Program-made: the position numbers and the translations under genes | Shown: positions 45,901 through 55,574 of the stretch, piece after piece | Layout of the letters: the number at the start of each line of letters is the position of its first letter | Position numbering within the stretch: position 1 is the first letter of the stretch | The notes under the pieces: generated by a model | What the model was told of the DNA's origin: nothing | What the model saw: the letters and a program-made list of their open reading frames with translations, nothing else | Database searches by the model: none | Source of the DNA: an uncultured Pseudomonadota bacterium | Lineage (GTDB): Bacteria; Pseudomonadota; Alphaproteobacteria; Rs-D84 | DNA: 64,000 nucleotides | Direction: 5' to 3' | Assembly (NCBI GenBank): GCA_947307295.1 | Contig: CAMZIQ010000002.1 | Coordinates: 163,290-227,289, forward strand

Positions 45901-47371
45901 TACACCATTTACACCAGCGGCAAATACTTGCGTTCCAAAAACGGGATATGAATTCGAAGGATGGCTAGTTGATGACGCTGCTGCTTCTATAAGACCTGCT
46001 GGGGTTGCATTTACTTATACGTACAGAGATAACATTAAACTTACAGCAAAATATAAACCAAGCACATACAATGTCACGTATTCTTGTGGACCGGGGGCTG
46101 GTACACCACCAACGGCAACCACCGCAACATATGGTCAAAGCTTTACCACTGCGGCAAATACATGCACTGCGCCAACAGTTGGATATGATACTACTTTCCG
46201 TGGATGGACAATCAGTGGAACTGGCGGTGTAGCAGGTGCAGGTACTGGTAGTAATGCTGTAAAACACGCAGCAGGTTCTACATTTACATGGGAATACACC
46301 GAAGACAAAGTACTTACCGCAACTTGGGATGCAAAAACATACAAAGTAAAATATGAATGTGACGGAAGTACCGGGACACCACCAGCCATAGCAATTGCAA
46401 CTTATGATGCGGAATTTACCCCGGCGACAAGTACTTGCACCCCACCAGCAGGACATGTATTTAAAAATTGGGTAAATGGTTATGATCAAAGTGATACTAG
46501 ATTGGCCGGTGTTCCATTTGTATGGAAATATACCAGCGATCAAACATTCAAAACACAATATCGTGTGCTGTTATCCAGCGAAGGACTTTGCAGTTATGAT
46601 TATTTGGAAACTTATGGACCATCTGCTGAATTAGAAGGCGATTGGACACCAAACGATATAACTTTGCATTGGTATAATGATAACAGCGAAATAAACGTGA
46701 CAAATACTAATGCCGCCAGCTGTACTTATGATGGATTGGTTGTCCCAGCAACCACACCAACCAAAACAGGATATACTTTCGGCGGTTGGCAATTGCAAAA
46801 TTGCTGGAATAATTATACTTGTGGTATGAATTCCGGTATGGTGGGTACCGCCCCAACATGGGATGCACAACATGTAAGATGGAAACCTTTGAATGGCAAC
46901 AGCGGTCTTACCATGCAAAGAGTGTTTGGTACCGAAAACAGTAGTGATTTGAATAACGGCGAATTGGCAATTTCTTTTGACCATGGAACAGTCAAAGCAG
47001 TTGTTTCATGTAATGCTACCGTACCAGATGCATGGAGTGTCGTAGCACAAGGTATTTCCCAAGGCACCATGTCCGACGCAGAGGCAATAGGTGTTTTAAC
47101 TGCGTGCAGTTATGAAAACGATGTGACAAGACCAACTAATACATTTACCAGCGGTGCCACAGGAAGTACTTGTTGGGTAAAAATGACCAGTTATACACCA
47201 ACTGGTGGTTCACAATGTAATATGTCTTCTGCTAAATGGGCATTGGTGTCCAATGGTTACGATAGTACAGAGTCATGTGCAAAAGAATGTGCGCCTTTTG
47301 CGGCAAAACTTATTTCAAACTATTCTTCATATCGTCGTGCTTTATTTGGTTCGGGAACCAGCGGTAATTAA
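42983..47371 (+). CDS. Giant secreted Cys-paired B-repeat protein
   Basis: 1462 aa, signal peptide, about 15 repeats of YTVSYSCGEGTGTPPx...FTPAANTCTPPxGYxFxGWxVSGT...FTWxYxENKTFTAxY. Confidence 0.9.
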   Translation: MSKGFFSALLAFTLIATPVFAADEYTASYVCPYGGTPPATETVAYGDNYTVAQNTCTVPTGYRFKYWKLDEAKYPGETFTWTYTKDQKFYAAIENDYTITYDCGNGTGSGTKKYTAVYNDSFTPSYSGCKVPSGYYLSGWAVSGTNDVKPNRTAFTWLYTEDKTLTAQYSNTTTITYSCGKVGGTPPASTTATYGQDYTLANYTCNTPAGQQCYWLETGDGKTYKPGETFTWNISSINVTLEAYCEAAKYTINYVYGENSGSESVAYGETYKPKECKVVGYTCSDWAVSGTNDTRIAGTSYTWDYTEDKTFTATLTPVTYAVSYDCDKGTGTPPSNTTATYDASFTPAANTCTPPSGTVFLGWHDGKYIRPAGTAFIWQYPSKHAFKAVYDTAISYTITYSCGSGSGYAPSVRNYIKSGDTVDPSDIGGCKAPTGYTFDGWDVSGTNEIQRPKTSFTWNYNENKTFTARYTPIVTTVKYDCGEFEGTPPTATTATYGTLFTLPSNTCTPKKGYQFAGWAMNGESSDIRSAGASFTWEYESTEFKIGAVYEPVTYTVSYSCNGGSGDAPSNDSIQYGKKFTAAMNSCTKYGYEFKSWAISGTDRYVKEGGAIDPWEYTENKTLSADWVRLESTVTYKCGDGTGNPPSGTSVYYGNSFTPAVSDCTVPSGYTFYGWMVSDTNDVVFSGTSFTWEYMGNKTLTAVYTLPPYTVTYSCGEGGSGTPPSSTTALYNVPFTPAANTCSPATGFYFTEWLVSGTTDTKPAETAFIWKYNENKTFSAKYDKIRYTVSYSCGEGTGTPPADGTATYGDRFNIATDAICAAPAGYMDGIDKWLISGTNVTASPGTAIDPWNYTENKTLIATYKPKKFEAKYSCGIGTSTTPPNTDTVIFGSVYTPATPTDGCGVPDGYTAFAGWSVKIDDTTTEIRPAGTQFTWNYTDNELFTATFTPKKFTVKYSCGEGTGTAPANADAYYNTPFTPAANTCVPKTGYEFEGWLVDDAAASIRPAGVAFTYTYRDNIKLTAKYKPSTYNVTYSCGPGAGTPPTATTATYGQSFTTAANTCTAPTVGYDTTFRGWTISGTGGVAGAGTGSNAVKHAAGSTFTWEYTEDKVLTATWDAKTYKVKYECDGSTGTPPAIAIATYDAEFTPATSTCTPPAGHVFKNWVNGYDQSDTRLAGVPFVWKYTSDQTFKTQYRVLLSSEGLCSYDYLETYGPSAELEGDWTPNDITLHWYNDNSEINVTNTNAASCTYDGLVVPATTPTKTGYTFGGWQLQNCWNNYTCGMNSGMVGTAPTWDAQHVRWKPLNGNSGLTMQRVFGTENSSDLNNGELAISFDHGTVKAVVSCNATVPDAWSVVAQGISQGTMSDAEAIGVLTACSYENDVTRPTNTFTSGATGSTCWVKMTSYTPTGGSQCNMSSAKWALVSNGYDSTESCAKECAPFAAKLISNYSSYRRALFGSGTSGN

Positions 47372-47394
47372 TAGATGATTTTACTCTGTTCTAT

Positions 47395-47505
47395 GCTTTA
47401 AATTCTCCCCTTGGGGGGAGTACGTCACGGCACCGCTTGCGGTGACGGACGGGAGGGAGGTAGATCTCCTCCTGAGGAGGAGTCCCCGCAGGGGGAGGTG
47501 GTCTT
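47395..47505. repeat. GC-rich palindromic intergenic repeat
   Basis: ctccccttggggggag, cgtcacggcaccgcttgcggtgacg, ctcctcctgaggaggag. Confidence 0.75.
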
Positions 47506-47521
47506 TGATACACAAATAAAA

Positions 47522-47547
47522 AAAATCGCCAAACGGCGATTTTTTAA
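47522..47547. terminator. Bidirectional terminator
   Basis: aaaatcgccaaacggcgatttttt. Confidence 0.85.
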
Positions 47548-47566
47548 TTTCTTTTAACCATCGCAA

Positions 47567-47719
47567 CTAATTCACGGCGGATACAGCCAAACGTTTACGG
47601 CCACATGCACGGCGACGATTTAATACGTCGCGTCCGCTTTTAGTTGCCATTTTTTCACGAAAGCCATGTGTTTTTACACGACGTGTCTTAGATGGTTGAT
47701 ATGTTCTTTTAGTTGCCAT
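47567..47719 (-). CDS. rpmH: 50S ribosomal protein L34
   Basis: [50 protein letters not shown]; below ORF-track length cutoff. Confidence 0.92.
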   Translation of the reverse strand: MATKRTYQPSKTRRVKTHGFREKMATKSGRDVLNRRRACGRKRLAVSAVN

Positions 47720-47777
47720 TGTTTATCCTTTTGCTGAACCTATTTAATCATACGTTTTATCAAAATGCAACTATTTT

Positions 47778-47897
47778 TTATTTGCTTTTGCTTTTTTGAA
47801 TAATGCCGATGTGTTCCAAAGCTTCTAAAAATAAATACCACAGGAAAATCACGCCCATCAGTTGCCAAAATGGTAAAAATACATGCGATAGTTTCAT
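47778..47897 (-). CDS. 39-aa single-TM small protein
   Basis: MKLSHVFLPFWQLMGVIFLWYLFLEALEHIGIIQKSKSK*; located immediately upstream of rpmH. Confidence 0.45.
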   Translation of the reverse strand: MKLSHVFLPFWQLMGVIFLWYLFLEALEHIGIIQKSKSK

Positions 47898-48065
47898 TTT
47901 TATTACGCCTTTGGTTGTTCTTTGTATATTTGTATTATAATACGCAATGTTATTTTGTCAATGTATTTATTGTATATTTTTTTTTGATGTTTTTTTGCTT
48001 TATTTCTTGACCAAAGCGGTAATTTTTTGCTAGTCTTTGATTGTTGAAATTTAAGGGAAAAAGTA

Positions 48066-50825
48066 ATGTCTGAAATAAATGAATTAAATAACGAAATTAA
48101 TGAAATTCGTGTACCTACATCTCCAATCGAACATGAAATGCGGACATCGTTTTTGGATTATGCTATGTCCGTTATTGTGGACCGTGCTTTGCCTGATGTA
48201 AGGGATGGATGTAAACCTGTGCATCGTCGTATTTTATACGTGATGAATGATGTTGCACCTGCAACAAAATCAACTGTGAAATCTGCGCGTATCGTTGGTG
48301 ACGTGATGGGACGTTATCACCCACATGGTGATTCTTCTATTTACGAAGCTATGGCGCGTATGGCACAAGATTTTTCAATGGGTGAAATGCTGGTTCAGGG
48401 TCAGGGTAACTTTGGTTCGCGTGATGGTGATAAACCTGCTGCTATGCGTTATACAGAGGCACGTCTTTCAAAACTCGGTGCATCGTTGATGGAAGATTTG
48501 GATAAAGATACTGTTGATTGGCAACCTAACTTTGATGGAACTTTGCAAGAACCAATTGTTTTGCCAACTAAGTTTCCAAATTTCTTGGTTAATGGTGGTT
48601 CTGGTATTGCTGTGGGTATGGCGACTAATGTTCCAACTTATAATTTGGGCGAAGTTTGCAACGGTATTTTGGCGATATTGGATAACAAAGATATTACTGA
48701 TGAAGAATTGTTTTCAATTATACCTGGACCAGATTTCCCAACAGGTGGAATTATCATGGGACATGCTGGTGCGTACAAGGCTCATTCAACAGGACGTGGT
48801 TCTATAATCGTTCGTTCTAAAACTCATTTTGAAACTGTGCATGATCGTCAGGCAATTATTGTTGATGAATTGCCGTATCAGGTTAATAAATCTCAATTGA
48901 TTATTAAAATTGCTGAATTGGTCAAAGATAAAAAAATCGAAGGTATCACAGATATTCGTGATGAATCTTCCAAAGAAGGTTTGCGTGTGGTTATCGAACT
49001 TAAACGCGATGTTATGCCCGAAGTTATCTTGAATCATTTATTCCAAGATACTGAAATGCAATCTAATTTTCCTGTGAATATGATGGCATTGAATCGTGGT
49101 CGTCCAATGTTGTTTACTGTGCGCACGGTTTTGGATGCTTTCATCGAATTCCGTGAAGAAGTTATTCGCAGACGGACTATATTTGATTTGAACAAAGCAC
49201 GCAATCGTGCTCATACATTACTTGGGTTATCTGTGGCTTGTGGTAATTTGGACGAAGTAATTAAATTGATTAAAGAATCTGCAAATCCAGACGAAGCAAA
49301 ATCTGCTTTGTTATCTCGTGGGTGGGCTGCATCTGATATCGAATCTTATATCAATTTGATTGATGATCCAAATACTGAATACAAAGACGGTATGTTTTAT
49401 ATGAGCGAAGATCAAGCAAAGGCGATTCTTGAATTGCAATTGCACAGATTAACAGGACTTGAACGTGATAAGATTCATAATGATTTGACTGAATTAGGTG
49501 CTGTGATTAAAGATTTGTTGGCAATATTAAGTAGTCATGAACGCATAGTTCAAATCATTCGCGAAGAAACAGCGGCTGTGCGTGACAATTGGTCTCAACC
49601 AAGACGCAGCGAAATTTCTGATGCTGAAATCGATATCGATATCGAAGATTTGATTGCACGTGAAGATATGGTTGTGACAGTTTCTAATACAGGCTATATC
49701 AAACGTGTTGCACTTGATACTTACCGTGCACAAAAACGTGGTGGAAAGGGCAGAAATGCCATGACTACCAAAGAAGACGATTATGTTGTAAATGTGTTTG
49801 TCGCAAATACTCATACGCCGTTGTTGTTCTTTTCATCCAAAGGTTTGTGCTATAAATTGAAAACTTATAAATTACCAGAAGCAACCGCTGCGGGTAAGGG
49901 TCGTCCGCTGGTAAATTTATTACCATTAACCGAAGGCGAAACAATAACTGCGATTTTGCCAGTTCCCGAAGAAGATGTAAAACGCGTTGCTGAATCAGGC
50001 AAAGAACATTTCTTGATGTTCGCAACTGCGTCTGGTACTGTGCGCAGAAATCGTATGTCTGATTTTGATTCAATTCGCGCAAATGGAAAAATTGCTATGA
50101 AACTGGACGAAGGCGATTCTTTGATTTCTGTATTGCCTTGCAACGAAGATCAAGATGTATTTTTGTCTACATATCGTGGACGTTGCATAAGATTTGCTGT
50201 TCCAGAAATTCGTATATTCGCAGGACGTAATTCAACCGGTGTTCGCGGATTGTCTTTACAAAAAGGCGATTATATCATCGGTATGGCAATGTTGAATCAT
50301 GGCGAATCTGATTCTGTGGTGCGTGCTGCGTATGTAAAGCAAAGCCGCGCTTTGCGCCGTGCTGCGACTGGTATCGAAGAAGAAAGTGATGAAGAAGAAG
50401 AAAATACAACTTTGGTATTAAGTGATGAACAAATGGCAAAGATGGCATTAACAGAAGAATTCATTTTAACGGTTTCTGAAAATGGATTCGGTAAACGTAC
50501 TTCTTCTTATGAATATCGCCTTACCCATCGTGGCGGTAATGGATTTACCAATATTAAATTGGGTGGTAAAAATACAGCTGTTGCTGGTTCTTTCCCTGTG
50601 AATGATAACCAAGATATTATGATGGTGACTAACGGTGGTAAGATTATTAGAACACCTGTTCGTGATGTTCGTATCGCTGGTCGTTCTACTGCTGGCGTGA
50701 CATTGTTCAGAACTGCCGAAGGTGAAAAGGTTGTGTCTGCAATCGCAATTGACCACGAAGAAGAAAACGAAACTGAAAGCACAGAAACAACGACAGAAGT
50801 TGCCGTTGAAAGTAATGCTGAATAA
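48066..50825 (+). CDS. gyrA: DNA gyrase subunit A
   Basis: [64 protein letters not shown]-terminal beta-pinwheel repeats. Confidence 0.96.
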   Translation: MSEINELNNEINEIRVPTSPIEHEMRTSFLDYAMSVIVDRALPDVRDGCKPVHRRILYVMNDVAPATKSTVKSARIVGDVMGRYHPHGDSSIYEAMARMAQDFSMGEMLVQGQGNFGSRDGDKPAAMRYTEARLSKLGASLMEDLDKDTVDWQPNFDGTLQEPIVLPTKFPNFLVNGGSGIAVGMATNVPTYNLGEVCNGILAILDNKDITDEELFSIIPGPDFPTGGIIMGHAGAYKAHSTGRGSIIVRSKTHFETVHDRQAIIVDELPYQVNKSQLIIKIAELVKDKKIEGITDIRDESSKEGLRVVIELKRDVMPEVILNHLFQDTEMQSNFPVNMMALNRGRPMLFTVRTVLDAFIEFREEVIRRRTIFDLNKARNRAHTLLGLSVACGNLDEVIKLIKESANPDEAKSALLSRGWAASDIESYINLIDDPNTEYKDGMFYMSEDQAKAILELQLHRLTGLERDKIHNDLTELGAVIKDLLAILSSHERIVQIIREETAAVRDNWSQPRRSEISDAEIDIDIEDLIAREDMVVTVSNTGYIKRVALDTYRAQKRGGKGRNAMTTKEDDYVVNVFVANTHTPLLFFSSKGLCYKLKTYKLPEATAAGKGRPLVNLLPLTEGETITAILPVPEEDVKRVAESGKEHFLMFATASGTVRRNRMSDFDSIRANGKIAMKLDEGDSLISVLPCNEDQDVFLSTYRGRCIRFAVPEIRIFAGRNSTGVRGLSLQKGDYIIGMAMLNHGESDSVVRAAYVKQSRALRRAATGIEEESDEEEENTTLVLSDEQMAKMALTEEFILTVSENGFGKRTSSYEYRLTHRGGNGFTNIKLGGKNTAVAGSFPVNDNQDIMMVTNGGKIIRTPVRDVRIAGRSTAGVTLFRTAEGEKVVSAIAIDHEEENETESTETTTEVAVESNAE

Positions 50826-50830
50826 AAGGT

Positions 50831-51217
50831 ATGGCAGGTATGTCAGATAAAAACGAATATTTTATTCCGATTAACGAAGTCGCAAAACGTTTGGATGTAC
50901 CTGCTTATACTTTGCGTTATTGGGAAAAACAATTTCCATCTGCTGTGCGCCCTGTGACTGGTGCCGGTAATCGCCGGTATTATCGCAATGAAACAGTTGA
51001 AAAATTGGAAACAATAAAATCATTGCTTTATGACAAAGGAATGACGATTGCCGGTGTAAAAAAGATTCTGCATAACGGCACATTTAAAAACGAAATAAAT
51101 GATGTGAAAAAGCCGGTAAAGACCGGGAAAAAAGATGTGGAAATATCACCTTTGGATATGGGGGATATAGATGCTGCGATTAAATTGTTAAAACAGGCAA
51201 AAATGTTCCTTGATTAA
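50831..51217 (+). CDS. MerR family transcriptional regulator
   Basis: INEVAKRLDVPAYTLRYWEKQFPSAVRPVTGAGNRRYYRNETVEKLETIKSLLYDKGMTIAGVKKIL. Confidence 0.9.
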   Translation: MAGMSDKNEYFIPINEVAKRLDVPAYTLRYWEKQFPSAVRPVTGAGNRRYYRNETVEKLETIKSLLYDKGMTIAGVKKILHNGTFKNEINDVKKPVKTGKKDVEISPLDMGDIDAAIKLLKQAKMFLD

Positions 51218-51230
51218 AAAAAGTTAAAAA

Positions 51231-51256
51231 ATACCGGCAAATGCCGGTATTTTTTT
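51231..51256 (+). terminator. Rho-independent terminator
   Basis: ataccggcaaatgccggtattttttt. Confidence 0.85.
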
Positions 51257-51312
51257 GATTTTTTACGGTATAAAAATTAACGAAAAAGCCGGTATTTTTT
51301 GATTGTTATGGA

Positions 51313-52947
51313 TTAATCTCGTTCGTTTGATTTTTGTAATATCGCAGAATTTGATAACATGTTTTCGGCATTTTTGATAACTTCATCCATTATTTTTATC
51401 AGTTTATTTTCTTTATCTTTTCTTATGTTTTCATCAACTTTTTCTTTTTGCTGTTTTAATAATTCTTTTCTTTGCTTTGCAACGGTGTCTCTCTCTGTTT
51501 GAGACATATTTTCAGTATATTGTGGAAAACGGGCTTTTCTACCAATAAAAGGCATATGTTCTGCTAATAAGAAAGGTGCATCTGCTTGTTTAAGATATTT
51601 TAAAACATTATTATTACCATTTGCTTTTGCAATACAAAAACAAGATCCCAATTTATAAATATGTGATAATAGTGGCGAATTTTTATAAATATCTGGATTT
51701 GCTACACCCATAATTTGTGCCGCCATTTCAATATTATAGTTTTTTGCTAAATCATTATAATTCCTATTAACAATATCAAAAGGGTCTGTTATTTTGTTCT
51801 GTCGATCTTGTTCAACCAACATAACAGCATATTGAAAAAGATTCATGCTGGAAAATTGTGGGTCACCACACAAATCAATTTGATGAAATAATTCATGATA
51901 TAAAAATCGTTCCTGATTATGCCAAGTAGTATCGTTATGATTGTATTTACCAATAGCAGCCGAACTGTTAATAACAACAATAGGGTATTCCAGGGTATTG
52001 TTGTGTATGTATTTGTGCGCGTATCCGCCATATTGTTCACCAGACTCTGATCTATCTTCTATTACCACAGCGCCGCGTAATTGATTAAAATAACGATACA
52101 TAGCAAAAGCCGTTGGATTTTTACGTAAATTTTTATAATCATCTTCAAATACTAGTATTCCACGAATTGTATCTCCCCATAAATTTTCTGGAAAATCCAC
52201 AGCATCCCATATTTGATCTTCAAGACCAGTTTCACTATTTGGATCCAATCCAGTAATCGCATAACTTTTTTCACGAATTCCTTTATCTTTGTCCCCAATA
52301 ACCCTGATGCGAATTTCTGGATATTGTTCTTTGACAGAATCCAATATCACCATGTTGTCACGATTTTTCTGTGGCAGATACCTTGTGTTTGAAACAGGTG
52401 TTCCTTTTTGAATTTTATCTTGCAACAAATCTGGTATTTTATTTGGTTCTTTCGCAATTTTATGTGCGTCCATTTTTACTTGTGATGGTAAAATTGGAAA
52501 GATTTGTTCTTTTAAAAAATTGTACAAAGCGATTTTATTTTCATCAAATTCTGTTCGTTCTTTTTTATCAGCTATTGCCCTTATGAAAGACGAATCCGCT
52601 GGCAATTTATTTTTATGATTACGATGCAAAAGTAAAGAATATTTAAATACATATACAGAATTTATGTTATATGCGGCAAAAATTTTTTGTATAAAATCGA
52701 CAGAATTTGCGCTGTTTGCTTTATCTGGTGCGTACATCAATAAATGTAAAATGTTATTGCCTTTGTCATCTTCATAATCAACAAGTGCTTTTGGGGTCGG
52801 TAATAGTTTTTTTAATAAATCAAGATTTTGTGTTTCGCATGCTTTTCGTATTTCATACTTTTTTGCTGCTTTTTCTAAACGTTCACGATTTTTTCGTTCT
52901 TCTCTCAATTGTCTCTGTAAATTAGTTTCTTTTTTTTCTGTACCCAT
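51313..52947 (-). CDS. Putative ankyrin-like, HExxH zinc metalloprotease-like protein (candidate effector)
   Basis: N-terminal CETQNLDLLKKLLP...DDKGNNILHLLM ankyrin-like; ERFLYHELFHQIDLCGD with downstream NIEMAAQIMG. Start chosen at MGTEKKETN. Confidence 0.6.
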   Translation of the reverse strand: MGTEKKETNLQRQLREERKNRERLEKAAKKYEIRKACETQNLDLLKKLLPTPKALVDYEDDKGNNILHLLMYAPDKANSANSVDFIQKIFAAYNINSVYVFKYSLLLHRNHKNKLPADSSFIRAIADKKERTEFDENKIALYNFLKEQIFPILPSQVKMDAHKIAKEPNKIPDLLQDKIQKGTPVSNTRYLPQKNRDNMVILDSVKEQYPEIRIRVIGDKDKGIREKSYAITGLDPNSETGLEDQIWDAVDFPENLWGDTIRGILVFEDDYKNLRKNPTAFAMYRYFNQLRGAVVIEDRSESGEQYGGYAHKYIHNNTLEYPIVVINSSAAIGKYNHNDTTWHNQERFLYHELFHQIDLCGDPQFSSMNLFQYAVMLVEQDRQNKITDPFDIVNRNYNDLAKNYNIEMAAQIMGVANPDIYKNSPLLSHIYKLGSCFCIAKANGNNNVLKYLKQADAPFLLAEHMPFIGRKARFPQYTENMSQTERDTVAKQRKELLKQQKEKVDENIRKDKENKLIKIMDEVIKNAENMLSNSAILQKSNERD

Positions 52948-53101
52948 AAATATTACCTCTTTAATCTCTGTGATTATACCATGAAAATGATATTTAAAGA
53001 ACAAAAATGTTATAATTTGACCGGCAAAATCGGTGATTTTTTAGTGTTGCCAGAAAACTGTTTTTTTTGTAAAATCTTTATAAGATTTAAGGGTAATTAA
53101 A

Positions 53102-54904
53102 ATGGGCACAAATATAAATACAGACGAAATGTTTCGAAAGATAAAAAATCAAAATGGCGAAGGGTTTGCCAAAAAATTACGTGACCATGTTTTGCTGGAT
53201 GTTCCAAATTTAGAACACGTATTGGAATATGCTGGTAAAAATCCAGACGATGCAGAAAACCTTGTTGATATTTTAACCGAAATTCGTGATACATCAAAAA
53301 AAAGTAAAAAAACAGAAAACAAAGAAAAAATCAAAGACCCCTTAGAATTGTTAAATGAAGCGGGCTATGATGCTTTTTATGTAAAAAACTTGCGTCAACA
53401 AAACAGTATAGAAAAATATTTTGAACCAGATGAAAAATTATGTACATTCAGTGATCCAACAAGATATCAAAACTATTATATAATTCATGCGGTTAAAAAG
53501 AATGTAAAGAATATAAAACGCAGCAAACACCCAGACCGTCAAGATGAATATGGAACTTCGGTAATATCAATTCAAATAGCAAAACCAAATGGTGGATTTA
53601 TATCAATTAAAAATCGTTATAATCATACTGTCAATAACCCAGATGCAACGTTTGATAATAATCCTGATAACATAATTACTGGATTAACCGAAGCATTAAA
53701 ACATAAATTTGGTGTAGACTTTTTTGCTCAAAATGCAACATTGCCGGACAATTATCGTATAATAAATGATCAATTGGTCAGATTTAATTATGAAATGCTT
53801 AACGTATATTATGATGAAAAATATTATTTCGAAGGTTCAACAATAACTAAATTGAATAGCGATTATGAAGTAATGTTAGATGGGGTTATTTTAAATACAA
53901 AAACCGGAAGATGTGAAATAAGATCTGATAATTTGTACTTATATGATTTGGCACGTGTTTTAAATAATGAAATACACGGTCACAAGGTAGAAAGAAAAAG
54001 AGATAAAAAAACTGGTGAAACAGTAATAAATATCATAGATGAAAATAAAAATATAAAAGAATTGGCCAGAACCAAGGATGGTTGCATAACCAGTTTACAT
54101 TTGTATAAAACAACGGAACTTAATCATAGATTTCTTCACTATAACAAGGCATTAAAAGAATTATATGCGCCGAAATTAAAGAAAATGGGCAGGGATTGCT
54201 TTTTTAGTAATACTGCGATGAAAAAATTATATGTCCCAGAACTGGAAATAATGTTGGACAGATGTTTTAATGCTAATACGATATTAACAGAATTAAATGC
54301 ACCAAAATTAAAGAAAATGTGTGGTGGTTGTTTTGCCAGAGCTGGCTCGATAAAACAAATATATATCCCTGAATTAGAAGAAATGGGAGGTACTTGTTTT
54401 ATGCAAAACGAAGAATTAACAGAATTAAACGCACCAAAATTAAAGAAAATAGGTAATGGTAGTTTTGTTTATAATGCAAAATTAAAAAAATTATATGTCC
54501 CAGAACTGGAAGAAATAAGTACAAATGTTTTGGCTAATGCAAAACATTTAACAGAATTAAATGCACCGAAATTAAAGAAAATGGGCGGTGGCTGTTTTCA
54601 ATATAATAGATTAATGAAAAAAGTATATATACCAGAATTGGAAATGATGGGGGTTGCTTGTTTTTCAAAAACTCTGCTAATAAAAGATTTTTATGCGCCA
54701 AAATTAAAGAAAATGGGGGTTGCTTGTTTTTCAAAAACTCTGCTAATAAAAGATTTTTATGCGCCAGAATTAAAAATTACAAAATTTACGCCTGAATGTA
54801 TAAAGCGAAAGGTTAAATTGGCAACGTTTAAAAATGCAATCAAAGGTATGTTGCATTTACCACAGAATAATCTTGGTAAAAAAGATATTGAAAAAGATAT
54901 GTAA
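53102..54904 (+). CDS. Leucine-rich-repeat (BspA-type) protein without signal peptide
   Basis: 22-23 aa repeats LTELNAPKLKKMGGGCFQYNRLMKKVYIPELEMMG. Confidence 0.8.
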   Translation: MGTNINTDEMFRKIKNQNGEGFAKKLRDHVLLDVPNLEHVLEYAGKNPDDAENLVDILTEIRDTSKKSKKTENKEKIKDPLELLNEAGYDAFYVKNLRQQNSIEKYFEPDEKLCTFSDPTRYQNYYIIHAVKKNVKNIKRSKHPDRQDEYGTSVISIQIAKPNGGFISIKNRYNHTVNNPDATFDNNPDNIITGLTEALKHKFGVDFFAQNATLPDNYRIINDQLVRFNYEMLNVYYDEKYYFEGSTITKLNSDYEVMLDGVILNTKTGRCEIRSDNLYLYDLARVLNNEIHGHKVERKRDKKTGETVINIIDENKNIKELARTKDGCITSLHLYKTTELNHRFLHYNKALKELYAPKLKKMGRDCFFSNTAMKKLYVPELEIMLDRCFNANTILTELNAPKLKKMCGGCFARAGSIKQIYIPELEEMGGTCFMQNEELTELNAPKLKKIGNGSFVYNAKLKKLYVPELEEISTNVLANAKHLTELNAPKLKKMGGGCFQYNRLMKKVYIPELEMMGVACFSKTLLIKDFYAPKLKKMGVACFSKTLLIKDFYAPELKITKFTPECIKRKVKLATFKNAIKGMLHLPQNNLGKKDIEKDM

Positions 54905-55080
54905 ATCCAAATAAAAAATCTCCGAAAATGGTAGTTTTAAACATTTGGCATCCGCCTTCGCAGGTGCTTAATATCGTTGAAAAAACAATCGTTTTATGTG
55001 AATTCTTTTTCGAAAATGCGCGTGCTATGGCGCGATGCTCAAATTTCTTAATCGTGCGCTTTGCGCGCAATAACGAAATT

Positions 55081-55154
55081 TGGCAGTCCCAACGGGAATT
55101 GAACCCGTGTTGCCGGAATGAGAATCCGATGTCCTAACCGCTAGACGATGGGAC
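55081..55154 (-). tRNA. tRNA-Glu (anticodon CTC)
   Basis: Reverse complement GTCCCATCGTCTAGCGGTTAGGACATCGGATTCTCATTCCGGCAACACGGGTTCAATTCCCGTTGGGACTGCCA folds as tRNA; loop TTCTCAT. Confidence 0.93.
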
Positions 55155-55258
55155 CATTTGTGAACATATTTTATATATAATAATCCAGATTTTCAAGACT
55201 ATTTTGTTATTCCAGGCTCTATAAAAAAGGTGGCAACAATTTTGCCACCATAATTTTT

Positions 55259-55519
55259 TTATTTGCGTTGCAAATCTGCATCAATACGACATCTGGAACA
55301 AATTTTATTTTTGGTTTTGCGCATATCAATAGAAATACGGTTTTCTTTATCATATACTGTATCAGGAAATAACAAAGAACCATCTTCTAAAATAGTATAG
55401 CCAATGTTGAATTGTTCTTGGGCTTCTTTTAATTTTTTACGCAATGGGCAATTAGTTTCGTCCTTTTTAGGGGGACAATTTGATAAACTGGAAGTATATA
55501 TTTTAAAATCTGTTCTCAT
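55259..55519 (-). CDS. Small hypothetical protein
   Basis: 86-aa ORF with C-terminal CSRC motif. Confidence 0.55.
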   Translation of the reverse strand: MRTDFKIYTSSLSNCPPKKDETNCPLRKKLKEAQEQFNIGYTILEDGSLLFPDTVYDKENRISIDMRKTKNKICSRCRIDADLQRK

Positions 55520-55574
55520 GTCTTATCCTTTGTTTTTTTGCGATTATAAGACAAAAATATGGACAGTCAATCTT

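Noticed and set aside
48066-50825. gyrA versus parC
   Set aside because: parC rejected: the length and C-terminal repeat layout with conserved [17 protein letters not shown] (GyrA-box-like) favour gyrA.
54928-55137. 69-aa plus-strand ORF ending SQRELNPCCRNENPMS
   Set aside because: Runs through the antisense of tRNA-Glu; classic spurious tRNA-overlapping ORF.
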